Shown here one piece after another: positions 7,768-16,503 of a stretch of DNA of 64,000 nt. Under the pieces are notes generated by a model. The model was not told where the DNA came from. It made no database searches and saw nothing but the letters and a program-made list of their open reading frames with translations. Positions within the stretch are counted from its first letter, which is position 1, and the number at the start of each line of letters is the position of its first letter. The position numbers and the translations under genes were made by a program. Source of the DNA: Pseudomonas sp. GCEP-101 (GTDB lineage: Bacteria; Pseudomonadota; Gammaproteobacteria; Pseudomonadales; Pseudomonadaceae); the NCBI RefSeq assembly GCF_025133575.1, contig NZ_CP104011.1:5898965-5962964 (forward strand), read 5' to 3'.

Positions 7768-7840
7768 CCGAGGATCCTTGACGAGGGCAATGAGCAAAGG
7801 GTGATCAGTTTACCACCGCAAGCCCCGTCAACGGGAGATG

Positions 7841-8119
7841 TCAGATGAGCCAGGAACTGCGCGCGCCGCGCTTTTCCTCATCCAGTTGTTTCAGGCAGGC
7901 CGCGCAGATGCGTCGATCGCGCAACAGCGGTTTTTCGGCGCCGCGCCACAGCGGCTGGGCCGGCAGCAGGCTGCCGCAGAGCGTGCGGTCCGCCGGGGTC
8001 CCCAGCTCCAGTTGGCGCGCCACCAGGTGCACCCGGACCTCGCGGCAGGCGAACAGATCCAACTGCTCATCGGGCTCGATCAGTTGGTAGGCGAAGAGGG
8101 TCCAGGCGGGGCGCGACAT
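7841..8119 (-). CDS. Small cysteine-containing protein of unknown function
   Basis: A 92-residue soluble protein starting MSRPAWTLFAYQLI. Five cysteines are present, in FACREV, RTLCGS and the tight motif RRICAACLKQL near residue 76, which could bind zinc. I do not recognise a characterised family; I recall a small conserved hypothetical at this place in P. aeruginosa. The frame is open upstream to 8194, but the ATG at 8119 matches the protein's conserved-looking start. It lies between the L,D-transpeptidase and tesA genes on the same strand. Confidence 0.75.
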   Translation of the reverse strand: MSRPAWTLFAYQLIEPDEQLDLFACREVRVHLVARQLELGTPADRTLCGSLLPAQPLWRGAEKPLLRDRRICAACLKQLDEEKRGARSSWLI

Positions 8120-8206
8120 AGGGGGTTCCAGAAGGGTGCGCAAACATAGCCGAAAGGCCGGGCGCGGGGAAGCCTCGATTCTGCCGTTTATCAACGCGGC
8201 GAGTGA

Positions 8207-8812
8207 TCAGAGTAGCGGCTTGAGCGTCGGCCACACGTTGTCCAGCAGTCTGGGCTGCGCCGCCACCGCCGGGTGGATGCCGTCAGCCTGCATCATGTCC
8301 TGCACGCCGCCCACCCCGTCGAGGAAGAACGGCACCAGCGCGATCTTCTGCTCGCTCGCCACGCTCTGGAAGACCTGGGCGAAGGCATCGGTGTAGCGCT
8401 GCCCGTAGTTGGGCGGCAGGCGCATGCCCAGCAGAACGACCTTGGCGCCCGCCTGCCGCGACTGCTGAACCATCGCATTAAGATTCTGTTGCAATTGCGC
8501 CGGCGCCATTCCGCGCAGGCCGTCGTTGCCGCCCAGCTCGATCACCACCAGTGCCGGCTTCTGCTCCGAAAGCAGCGCCGGCAGCCGCGCGAGGCCGCCG
8601 GCAGTGGTGTCGCCGGAGATCGACGCATTCACCACCCGGCAGTCGAAACCCTGCTCCTTCAGGCGCTTGTCCAGCAGGTTGACCCAGCCCTGGCTGGTAT
8701 CCAGCCCCAAACCGGCGCTGATACTATCGCCGACGACCAACAGCGTCTGCGCCGCGGCCTGCTGCGTGATCAGAAGCAACGCCAGGCAGCCGCCCATTAG
8801 CCATGCACGCAT
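8207..8812 (-). CDS. tesA: Arylesterase / thioesterase I TesA (SGNH hydrolase)
   Basis: A 201-residue periplasmic SGNH hydrolase, identical in length to P. aeruginosa TesA. The signal peptide ends at A21 (QQAAA/QTLL). Block I is GDSIS with nucleophile S30 (S9 of the mature protein), block III is GGNDGL, and block V is DGIHP with D177 and H180. Substrates of the family include aryl esters and acyl thioesters. The ATG at 8812 is chosen for GGAG seven bases upstream, with an in-frame ATG at 8824 as alternative. Its start is only 10 bases from the start of the divergent ABC gene, so its ribosome site lies within the first codons of that gene on the opposite strand. Confidence 0.95.
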   Translation of the reverse strand: MRAWLMGGCLALLLITQQAAAQTLLVVGDSISAGLGLDTSQGWVNLLDKRLKEQGFDCRVVNASISGDTTAGGLARLPALLSEQKPALVVIELGGNDGLRGMAPAQLQQNLNAMVQQSRQAGAKVVLLGMRLPPNYGQRYTDAFAQVFQSVASEQKIALVPFFLDGVGGVQDMMQADGIHPAVAAQPRLLDNVWPTLKPLL

Positions 8813-8822
8813 CGGATTCTCC

Positions 8823-9506
<684 letters not shown>

Positions 9507-9519
9507 CGGACCCGAGCCG

Positions 9520-12021
9520 ATGAAGCCATTGTCGCTGCCCAACCTGTTCCGTCTGTCCCTGCGCCAGCTGTGGCGCGAGGGCCGCAGCGGCGAACTGCGC
9601 GTGCTGTTCTTCGCCCTGCTGGTGGCGGTGGCGGCCAGCTCCGCCATCGGCTATTTCAGCGCGCGACTCAACGGCGCCATGCTGGTGCGCGCCGCCGAAT
9701 TCCTCGGTGCGGACCTGGTGCTCACCGGCACCCAGCCGGCGCAACCACAGCAGATAGACAGCGGCCTCGCGCTCGGCCTGCAGCACGCGCAGAGCGTGGA
9801 ATTTTCCAGCGTGGTCGCCACCGACAACGGCATCCAGCTGAGCAGCGTGAAGGCGGTCGGCGAGAGTTATCCCTTGCGTGGCGCATTAAAGAGCGCGCCC
9901 GCACCGCTGGAGCCGGAAGTCGAAGGCGGCCGCCCGGCGCCGGGCGATATCTGGGTCGAATCACGTCTGCTGGCCAGCCTCGACCTGAAGATCGGCGACA
10001 GCGTCGACATCGGCCGCAAGCCCCTGCGCATCGCCCGCGTGCTGACCTACGAGCCGGACCGCGCCGGCGACTTCTACAGCCTCACCCCGCGCGTGATGAT
10101 GAACCTGCAGGACCTGGACGCCACCGGCGTGGTCCAGCCCGGCAGCCGGGTGCGCTACCGCGACCTGTGGGGCGGCCCGCACGACGCGCTGCAAGCCTAC
10201 CGCGGCGCTATCCAGGGCAAACTGGCCGCCAACCAGGAGCTACAGGACGCCCACCACGGCAACCGGCAGATCGGCGACGCCCTGGGCCGCGCCGAGCGCT
10301 ACCTGAATCTCGCCAGCCTCGCCGCCGTGCTGCTCGCCGGCGTGGCCGTGGCCCTGTCGGCCAACCGCTTCGCCACCCGCCGCTTCGACGCCAGCGCCCT
10401 GCTGCGCTGCCTGGGCCTGTCGCGCCGCGAGGCCCTGCTGCTGTATGGCAGCCAGCTGTTCGCACTGGGGCTGGTGGCGAGTATCGCCGGCGCCTTCCTC
10501 GGCTGGCTGGCGCAACTGGGCCTGATGCAGCTGCTGGGCAACCTGCTGCCGCCGGAAATCCCCGACGCCGGCATCGTCCCCGCGCTCGCCGGAATGGCCA
10601 CCGGGCTGGTGGCGCTGGCCGGCTTCGCCCTGCCGCCGCTGGCAGCGCTGGGCCGCGTACCGCCGCTGCGCGTGCTGCGCAGCGACCAGCTGCCCGTGCC
10701 GATGCGCACCTGGGCCGCGTATGGGTGCGCCCTGCTGGCCCTCGGCCTGATCATGTGGCGCCTGAGCCTCGACCTGAAACTCACTCTCGCCCTGCTTGGC
10801 GGCGGCGCCGTTGCCGCCGTGGTCCTCGGCTTCATCCTGTTGCTGGCCCTGCGCGGCTTGCGTCGTGCACTGCAGGGCGCAAGCCTGCCGTGGCGCCTCG
10901 GCCTCGGCCAGTTGTTGCGCTACCCGCTGGCGGCCGCCGGGCAGAGCCTCGCCTTCGGCCTGATCCTGCTGGCCATGGCCCTGATCGCCCTGCTGCGCGG
11001 CGAGCTGCTGGACACCTGGCACTCCCAGCTGCCGCCCAACGCGCCGAACCACTTCGCCCTGAACATCCTGCCGGCCGAGAAAGACGGCTTCGAGCAGCGG
11101 GTGAAGGCGCTGTCGCCCCATGCCGAAGACCTCTACCCGATGGTGCCCGGCCGGCTGGTGGCGGTGAACGGCAAGCCCGTGCATGCCATGAACGAAGACA
11201 TCCGCAGCGAACGCGCCCTGCAGCGCGACCTCGGCCTGACCTGGTCGGCGCGCCTGCCCTCGGGCAACCGCATCGTCGCGGGCGACTGGTGGCACGCCGG
11301 CGAGAAGAGCGAACTGCCGGGCGTTTCGGTGGAAGAGAAGCTCGCCGGCAATCTCGGCCTGAAGGTCGGCGACCATTTGAGCTTCACCGTCGCCGGACAG
11401 ACTCGCGAAGCGCAGATCCGCAGCCTGCGCGCGGTGAAGTGGGACAACTTCCAGCCGAACTTCTTCATGGTCTTCGAGCCCGGCACCCTGACCGACCTGC
11501 CCGTGACCTACCTGACCAGCTTCTACCTGCCGGCCAGCCAGGAACGCCAGCTGATCGAACTGGCCCGCGCCTACCCCACCGTCACCCTGCTCCCGGTGGA
11601 CGCGCTGCTGGCGCAACTGCGCAGCATCCTCGACCAGGTCACGCTGGCGGTGGAGTACGTGCTGGTGTTCGTGCTCGCCGCCGGCTTCGTGGTGCTGTTC
11701 GCCGGCCTGCAGGCCACCCTCGATGAGCGCCTGCGCCAGGGCGCCCTGTTGCGCGCCCTGGGCGCCGAACGCGGCCTGCTGATGCGCACACGGCGCAGCG
11801 AGTTCGCCCTGCTCGGCGCGCTCAGCGGATTGCTGGCAGCGCTGGGCTGCGAACTGATCAGCTACCTGCTCTATCGATGGGTGTTCGACCTGCCGTGGAG
11901 CCCGCATCCCTGGTTGCTGCTGCTGCCGGTGCTGGGCGCACTGCTGGTGGGCGGCGCCGGGCTGCTCGGCACGCGCCGCGCGCTCAACGTGAGCCCATTG
12001 CGCCTGCTGCGCGAGAGCTGA
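9520..12021 (+). CDS. FtsX-like ABC transporter permease (YbbP-like)
   Basis: An 833-residue inner-membrane permease. One segment lies near the N-terminus (about 22-44) before a periplasmic MacB-PCD-like domain (about 45-250). A cluster of segments follows at about 260-500 and a second periplasmic domain at about 505-700. Three terminal segments are at about 715-830, closing with the FtsX signature around GALLRALGAERG. The duplicated FtsX architecture and about ten segments match E. coli YbbP. It is cotranscribed with the upstream ATPase gene. Its role is unestablished. Confidence 0.92.
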   Translation: MKPLSLPNLFRLSLRQLWREGRSGELRVLFFALLVAVAASSAIGYFSARLNGAMLVRAAEFLGADLVLTGTQPAQPQQIDSGLALGLQHAQSVEFSSVVATDNGIQLSSVKAVGESYPLRGALKSAPAPLEPEVEGGRPAPGDIWVESRLLASLDLKIGDSVDIGRKPLRIARVLTYEPDRAGDFYSLTPRVMMNLQDLDATGVVQPGSRVRYRDLWGGPHDALQAYRGAIQGKLAANQELQDAHHGNRQIGDALGRAERYLNLASLAAVLLAGVAVALSANRFATRRFDASALLRCLGLSRREALLLYGSQLFALGLVASIAGAFLGWLAQLGLMQLLGNLLPPEIPDAGIVPALAGMATGLVALAGFALPPLAALGRVPPLRVLRSDQLPVPMRTWAAYGCALLALGLIMWRLSLDLKLTLALLGGGAVAAVVLGFILLLALRGLRRALQGASLPWRLGLGQLLRYPLAAAGQSLAFGLILLAMALIALLRGELLDTWHSQLPPNAPNHFALNILPAEKDGFEQRVKALSPHAEDLYPMVPGRLVAVNGKPVHAMNEDIRSERALQRDLGLTWSARLPSGNRIVAGDWWHAGEKSELPGVSVEEKLAGNLGLKVGDHLSFTVAGQTREAQIRSLRAVKWDNFQPNFFMVFEPGTLTDLPVTYLTSFYLPASQERQLIELARAYPTVTLLPVDALLAQLRSILDQVTLAVEYVLVFVLAAGFVVLFAGLQATLDERLRQGALLRALGAERGLLMRTRRSEFALLGALSGLLAALGCELISYLLYRWVFDLPWSPHPWLLLLPVLGALLVGGAGLLGTRRALNVSPLRLLRES

Positions 12022-12062
12022 TCGGGTAGACTGCCCCGATCACTCCCTCCGCACTGGATGCC

Positions 12063-12560
12063 ATGAGCCGCTATCGTCCGCCCCGCCCCGCCGGTACCCC
12101 GCTGATCACCCCCGAAGGCGAAGCGCGCCTGCGCGCCGAACTGCATGAACTGTGGAACGTGCGCCGGCCCCAGGTGACGCAGTCGGTCAGCGAGGCCGCC
12201 GCGCAGGGTGATCGCTCGGAGAATGCCGAATACACCTATGGCAAGAAGATGCTGCGCGAGATCGACAGCCGCGTGCGCTTCCTGCGCAAGCGCCTGGAAA
12301 ACTGCAAGGTCGTCAGCGAGCGCCCGGCCGACCCGAACAAGGTCTATTTCGGCGCCTGGGTCACCCTGGAAGACGAAGAGGGCGAGCAGGCCCGCTACCG
12401 CATCGTCGGCCCGGACGAGCTGGACTTGCGCAACAACCACATCAGCATCGACTCGCCGCTGGCCCGCGCCCTGGTGGGCAAGGAACTGGACGCCGAGGTG
12501 ATGGTGCGCAGCCCCTCCGGCGAGAAGCTGTGGTTCGTGGTGGAAATCGAGTATCCCTGA
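12063..12560 (+). CDS. greB: Transcription elongation factor GreB
   Basis: A 165-residue Gre factor that rescues backtracked RNA polymerase by stimulating transcript cleavage. The N-terminal coiled-coil hairpin (about residues 1-80) has the acidic tip GDRSENAEY, which delivers the Mg2+-coordinating residues. The globular FKBP-like domain follows (VTLEDEEGE onward). The basic YGKKMLREIDSRVRFLRKR patch is typical of GreB rather than GreA. It starts 41 bases after the permease gene. Confidence 0.95.
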   Translation: MSRYRPPRPAGTPLITPEGEARLRAELHELWNVRRPQVTQSVSEAAAQGDRSENAEYTYGKKMLREIDSRVRFLRKRLENCKVVSERPADPNKVYFGAWVTLEDEEGEQARYRIVGPDELDLRNNHISIDSPLARALVGKELDAEVMVRSPSGEKLWFVVEIEYP

Positions 12561-12571
12561 GGCACATGCGT

Positions 12572-12650
12572 GCAGGAGCGAGCTTGCTCGCGAACCCGCC
12601 CAGCGTGGAGCTGCCGGTGAACCCGCTCGCGAGCACGCTCGCTCCTACAG
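12572..12650. repeat. REP-type inverted pair, family A
   Basis: GCAGGAGCGAGCTTGCTCGCGAA and an inverted copy ending GCTCGCTCCTAC face each other across about 30 bases after greB. The same element recurs at 15777, 30448, 36502, 39263 and 43236. Confidence 0.88.
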
Positions 12651-12655
12651 AATGA

Positions 12656-12976
12656 TCAGAGCGGCGGTGGGCGGCGGGTGATCAGGCCCTGGCGGGCCAC
12701 ACGGGTGAGTTCGTGAACCGCGGACTCCAGCTGCTCGGCCACCGGCGACTGGACGACGGCAAAGTCGAAACTATCGCTGGGGAAGCGCGCCAGATCGGCA
12801 AAGGTCTCGGCGAACTGGATCAGGAAAGTGCGCGAGCCGTTCCAGCGCTTGGGCCAGCCATCGAGGTAACGGACGAGGGTGGGCTGGTGATTGCCGCCCA
12901 GGAGGATCTTCGGATTGCGACGCACCAGCCCGGTGGTGATCGGGGCCAGGCGCAGATGCGGGTTGGGACAGGTCAT
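12656..12976 (-). CDS. Conserved hypothetical, possible methyltransferase-tail-like
   Basis: A 106-residue protein with a GGAAGA ribosome site 8 bases before the ATG. The second half (residues about 62-98: DLARFPSDSFDFAVVQSP, then AVHELTRVARQGLI) resembles the last strands of class I methyltransferases, where a FD-V motif is followed by a helix ending in RV--GG. No SAM-binding glycine motif is present, so it is not a complete enzyme. The resemblance is weak and functional assignment would be speculation. It is convergent with greB across the REP pair. Confidence 0.65.
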   Translation of the reverse strand: MTCPNPHLRLAPITTGLVRRNPKILLGGNHQPTLVRYLDGWPKRWNGSRTFLIQFAETFADLARFPSDSFDFAVVQSPVAEQLESAVHELTRVARQGLITRRPPPL

Positions 12977-13158
12977 GGTGTCTGGTCTTCCACCTCAAAG
13001 GTCCTGCTGGACGCGGCGAGAGGCACACCGAACCAGCGCTTTAGCGGTATTTCGATGTCAGCCATGGCTGCATCCGCGCCCCGCAAGTTGCTACTTAAAT
13101 CGGCGCTGAGCGGCATCCTAGAGAAGGCCCGGCAGCACTGTCAAGGAGACCCGAATCG

Positions 13159-13677
13159 ATGACCACGCCACCCTTGCGGCTGTTCTTCGCGCTGCCCTGC
13201 CCGCCCGCGCTGGCGGCGCAGATCTGCGCCTGGCGCGACACCCTGCCCCTGGACGGCCAGCCCGTAGCCCAGGCCAACCTGCATTTGACCCTGGCCTTTC
13301 TCGGCTCGGTGCCGCGCGGCCGCAAGGCGGAACTGCGCGCCATCGGCGAGCGCCTGCCGCGCCAGGGCTTCGAGCTGGAACTGGACCACATCGCGCGCTG
13401 GGGCAATGGCATCCTGCATCTCGCACCGAGCCACATTCCCGCCGCCCTGCATGAGCTGGTGCAGGCCCTGCGCGAAGCGCTGCGAGCCGGTGGGTTCGAG
13501 GTCGAGCAGCGCCCCTTCCATCCGCACATCACCCTTGCCCGCCACGCCCATCACACACCGGCGGCTACCGCCTCCTTCCTGCTGCCCGCCCGGGCGGTCA
13601 CCCTGTTCAGTTCGGAGAACAGCCCCAGCGGCGTGCGCTATCGCGCCATCGGCGAGTGGCCGCTAGACGGCGCCTGA
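13159..13677 (+). CDS. thpR: RNA 2',3'-cyclic phosphodiesterase ThpR (LigT)
   Basis: A 172-residue 2H phosphoesterase that hydrolyses 2',3'-cyclic phosphates on RNA. The two catalytic HxTx motifs are intact: HLTL at 42-45 and HITL at 123-126. Length is typical of the bacterial family. Its last 15 bases overlap the 3' end of the convergent LysR gene. Confidence 0.93.
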   Translation: MTTPPLRLFFALPCPPALAAQICAWRDTLPLDGQPVAQANLHLTLAFLGSVPRGRKAELRAIGERLPRQGFELELDHIARWGNGILHLAPSHIPAALHELVQALREALRAGGFEVEQRPFHPHITLARHAHHTPAATASFLLPARAVTLFSSENSPSGVRYRAIGEWPLDGA

Positions 13678-14562
13678 GCGCGCCGCCCATTCGCTGGCGT
13701 AATCCAGGAAGCGGCGCAGACCGGCCGTTGGGTATTTGTCGATGTGCAGCGCGCGGAAGAAGGTGCGCCGCAGCGGCCCCAGCGGGTTGCCCAGGCGCAC
13801 CAGCTCACCGCGTTCCAGCTCCGCCTGCACCACGCGCTGCGACAGGCATCCAATGCCGCATCCGCTGCCCACCAGGTGCTTGATCGCCTCGGCGTTGCTG
13901 ACCTCCAGGGGGGCGTCGACGCTGCCCAGGCGCGGCAATACCTGCTGCTCGAAGGTCACCCGCGTGCCCGATCCGGCCTCGCGCAGCACCCAGCGCGCCG
14001 CGGCCAGATCCCTGAGGGTGACGCGCTCGGCCAGCGCCAGCGGGTGGTCCGGCGCCACCACCAGCAACAGCTCATCGGCCAGCCAGGGCGAGAGCTGGAT
14101 CTGCGGATGCTGGATCGGCGCCTCGATGAAGGCCACGTCCAGGCGGAACTCGGCCAGCGCCTCGATCACCCCGCCGCTGTTGGCCACCTGCAGCTCCAGG
14201 CGGCTGTCGGGCAGCTCGGCGAGAAAGCCGGCCATCACCTGGGGCAACAGGTAGCCGCCGATGCTGCGGCTGGCGCCGAGGCTCAGTTGCACCGGTGCCG
14301 ATTCGAACAGGCTTTCCAGCTCGGCGCTCTGCGCCAGCAGTGCGCTGGCCTTGGGGTAGAAGGCGCGGCCGTTGTCGTTAAGCGCCAGGCGCTTGCCGCT
14401 GCGGTCGAACAGGCGGGTGCCGAGGGTACGTTCCAGCTCCTGCAACGCCTGGCTGGCGGCGGACTGCGAGAGCGCAATGCGCGCGGCCGCCTGGGTCACG
14501 TTGCCCGATTCGGCGATCGCGGTGAAGGTCGCCAACTGGCGAAGGGTGAGGCGCGGGCCCAT
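13663..14562 (-). CDS. LysR-family regulator, YeiE/CbbR-like
   Basis: A 299-residue LysR protein with HTH at about residues 4-63 (LTLRQLATFTAIAESGNVTQ) and a full substrate-binding domain. The ATG at 14562 gives the normal spacing; an upstream TTG at 14580 would add 6 residues. It is divergent from the UPF0324/YeiH gene at 14656, the same pairing as yeiE-yeiH in enterobacteria, so it likely controls that membrane protein. Its 3' end overlaps thpR by 15 bases on the opposite strand. Confidence 0.9.
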   Translation of the reverse strand: MGPRLTLRQLATFTAIAESGNVTQAAARIALSQSAASQALQELERTLGTRLFDRSGKRLALNDNGRAFYPKASALLAQSAELESLFESAPVQLSLGASRSIGGYLLPQVMAGFLAELPDSRLELQVANSGGVIEALAEFRLDVAFIEAPIQHPQIQLSPWLADELLLVVAPDHPLALAERVTLRDLAAARWVLREAGSGTRVTFEQQVLPRLGSVDAPLEVSNAEAIKHLVGSGCGIGCLSQRVVQAELERGELVRLGNPLGPLRRTFFRALHIDKYPTAGLRRFLDYASEWAARSGAV

Positions 14563-14655
14563 ATCGATAAAACCGGTCAACCCAATAAGAACAATCCGTT
14601 TTTACACTAAGCGGGGCGGCGGCACCATGGCTTCACCTTATACAAGGAGCCTGCA

Positions 14656-15684
14656 ATGAACGCCCTTCGCCGCCTGCCCTACTACCTCCCCGGCGCCCTG
14701 CTCTGCCTGGCCATCGCCTTCGGCTCGCGCCAGCTCATGGAAATCCCCGCACTGCAGCACCTGGGGCTCGGCAGCCTGACACTGGCGATCCTCATCGGCC
14801 TGTTGGCCGGCAACCTCGGCCTGGCCAGCTTCGGCGGCATCCGCCCCGGCATCGACCTGTCGCGCCAGCAACTGCTGCGCCTGGGCGTGGTGCTCTATGG
14901 CCTGCGCCTGACCTTCCAGGACATCGCCGCCCTCGGGCCGGCCGCGCTGATCATCGATGTCCTGATGGTTGCCAGCACCCTGACCGTGGCCTGGTGGATC
15001 GGCGAACGCTGGCTCAAGCTGCCGCGCGAAAGCGCCCTGCTGATCGGCGCCGGCAGCGCCATCTGCGGCGCCGCCGCGGTGATGGCGAGCAGCCCGGTGC
15101 TCAAGGCGCGGGCCGAGCACACCGCCGTCGCGGTGGCCACCGTGGTGCTGTTCGGCACCCTGGCGATGCTGCTGCACCCGCTGATCTACGCCGCACTGCC
15201 CCATCTGTTCGGCAGCGAGCAGGCCTTCGGCGTGTTCACCGGCTCGACCATCCACGAAGTCGCCCAGGTGGTCGCCGCTGGCCGCGCCATGGACCCGGCC
15301 GCCGCCGACGCCGCGCTGATCAGCAAGATGCTGCGCGTCCTGCTGCTGGCCCCGGCACTGCTGATCCTTGGCCGCGTAGGGTGCGCCGAAGCCGCCGAGC
15401 CGGGCGCCCGGCGCAAGCTGCACATTCCCGGCTTCGCCGTGCTGTTCCTGCTGGTGACCGGTCTGCGCTCGCTGGGCTGGGTGCCGCAAAGCTGGCTGGC
15501 GCCGTTGCAGCAACTGGACGACGTGATGCTCGGCATGGCGATGGCCGCCCTGGGCCTCGCCACCCGCCTGGGCGACCTGCGCAAGGAAGGCCCCAAGCCG
15601 CTGCTGCTGGGCGCCGGGCTGTTCGTCTTCCTGCTGGTGGGCGGCGGCTTGATCAATGGCGGCGTACAGTACCTCTTCCATTGA
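14656..15684 (+). CDS. YeiH/UPF0324 family inner-membrane protein
   Basis: A 342-residue protein with about 9-10 membrane segments. Family hallmarks are present: LAILIGLLAGN, LLRLGVVLYGLRLTFQDI, GAGSAICGAAAVMA and STIHEVAQVVAAG. AAGGAG lies 7 bases before the ATG. The family is annotated as putative sulfate or anion exporter, without firm biochemical proof. The divergent LysR gene is its likely regulator. Confidence 0.9.
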   Translation: MNALRRLPYYLPGALLCLAIAFGSRQLMEIPALQHLGLGSLTLAILIGLLAGNLGLASFGGIRPGIDLSRQQLLRLGVVLYGLRLTFQDIAALGPAALIIDVLMVASTLTVAWWIGERWLKLPRESALLIGAGSAICGAAAVMASSPVLKARAEHTAVAVATVVLFGTLAMLLHPLIYAALPHLFGSEQAFGVFTGSTIHEVAQVVAAGRAMDPAAADAALISKMLRVLLLAPALLILGRVGCAEAAEPGARRKLHIPGFAVLFLLVTGLRSLGWVPQSWLAPLQQLDDVMLGMAMAALGLATRLGDLRKEGPKPLLLGAGLFVFLLVGGGLINGGVQYLFH

Positions 15685-15776
15685 TAGGAAACCCGTGCAG
15701 GGATGAGCAGGCTGGTTTCTGCACGAGGAACCCACGAAAGATGCCGGGCTTATGCCCAGCATTTTCTTTGCTCTTC

Positions 15777-15855
15777 GTAGGAGCGAGCTTGCTCGCGAAC
15801 CGCCTGATGCCGATGCGGCCGGAGGCACTGTTCGCGAGCAAGCTCGCTCCTACAG
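15777..15855. repeat. REP-type inverted pair, family A
   Basis: GTAGGAGCGAGCTTGCTCGC and its inverse, ending GCTCGCTCCTAC, are separated by about 32 bases in the yeiH-doxX convergent intergenic region. Confidence 0.9.
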
Positions 15856-15880
15856 ATATCCCGTGTAGCCGACACAAACG

Positions 15881-15907
15881 AAAAAGCCGGGCATTGCCCG
15901 GCTTTTT
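15881..15907. terminator. Bidirectional terminator between yeiH and doxX
   Basis: Perfect stem AAAAAGCCGGGC / GCCCGGCTTTTT with a 3-base loop. It can serve both convergent genes. Confidence 0.9.
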
Positions 15908-15925
15908 CATGGATGTCGCCTGTGC

Positions 15926-16360
15926 TCAGCTGGACAGCTTGCGGTCCAGGGAGAACGGGCCGGCGCCGCTGATCAGCAACGCGACGCTGATCATGATCAG
16001 GGTGAAGGCGTATTCGAAGCCGTTGGCGGTGATGAAGAAGCCATTGGCCAGGTGCACGCTGAACACGGCGACCAGCATGGCCACGATCAGCGGGATGCTC
16101 GCCAGGCGCACCAGCAGACCGAGGACCAGGGCCAGACCGCCGAAGAACTCCGCGCTGCCGGCCAGGGTCGCCATCAGGTAGCCAGGAGTCACGCCGAGGG
16201 ATTCCAGCCAGCCCGCCATGCCTTGCAGACCCGGGCCACCGAAGGCACCAAAGAGCTTCTGCGAGCCGTGAGCCATGAAGGTCAGGCCGGTGGTGATACG
16301 CAGCACCGCGATGCCAGCGCCAGCGTTGGTGGTCAGGATGGATTTGATCAGCGAGTTCAT
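15926..16360 (-). CDS. DoxX family membrane protein
   Basis: A 144-residue protein with four predicted membrane segments. It has the DoxX pattern: AVLRITTGLTFMAHGSQKLFG near the N-terminus and GLALVLGLLVRLASIPL in the third segment. DoxX-type proteins are small quinone-pool or redox-associated membrane proteins of poorly defined function. It lies downstream of mltF on the same strand, 143 bases apart. Confidence 0.88.
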   Translation of the reverse strand: MNSLIKSILTTNAGAGIAVLRITTGLTFMAHGSQKLFGAFGGPGLQGMAGWLESLGVTPGYLMATLAGSAEFFGGLALVLGLLVRLASIPLIVAMLVAVFSVHLANGFFITANGFEYAFTLIMISVALLISGAGPFSLDRKLSS

Positions 16361-16503
16361 GGTGCGTCCTTATGGGAGGCTCTGGTGAGAGCGAAGGGTT
16401 GCGTAGGAAGTAGATGACAACCGTGGTTGCTTGGCGACCAATATATCCAGTTTTTCCGATATCAAAAGCGCAAAATCGCGCTAATAACTATCGAACAAAC
16501 CGA

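Noticed and set aside
9570..11726. A 718-codon plus-strand frame inside the YbbP-like permease gene
   Set aside because: It is a shifted frame rich in Arg/Pro/Ala, overlapping a complete FtsX-type permease.
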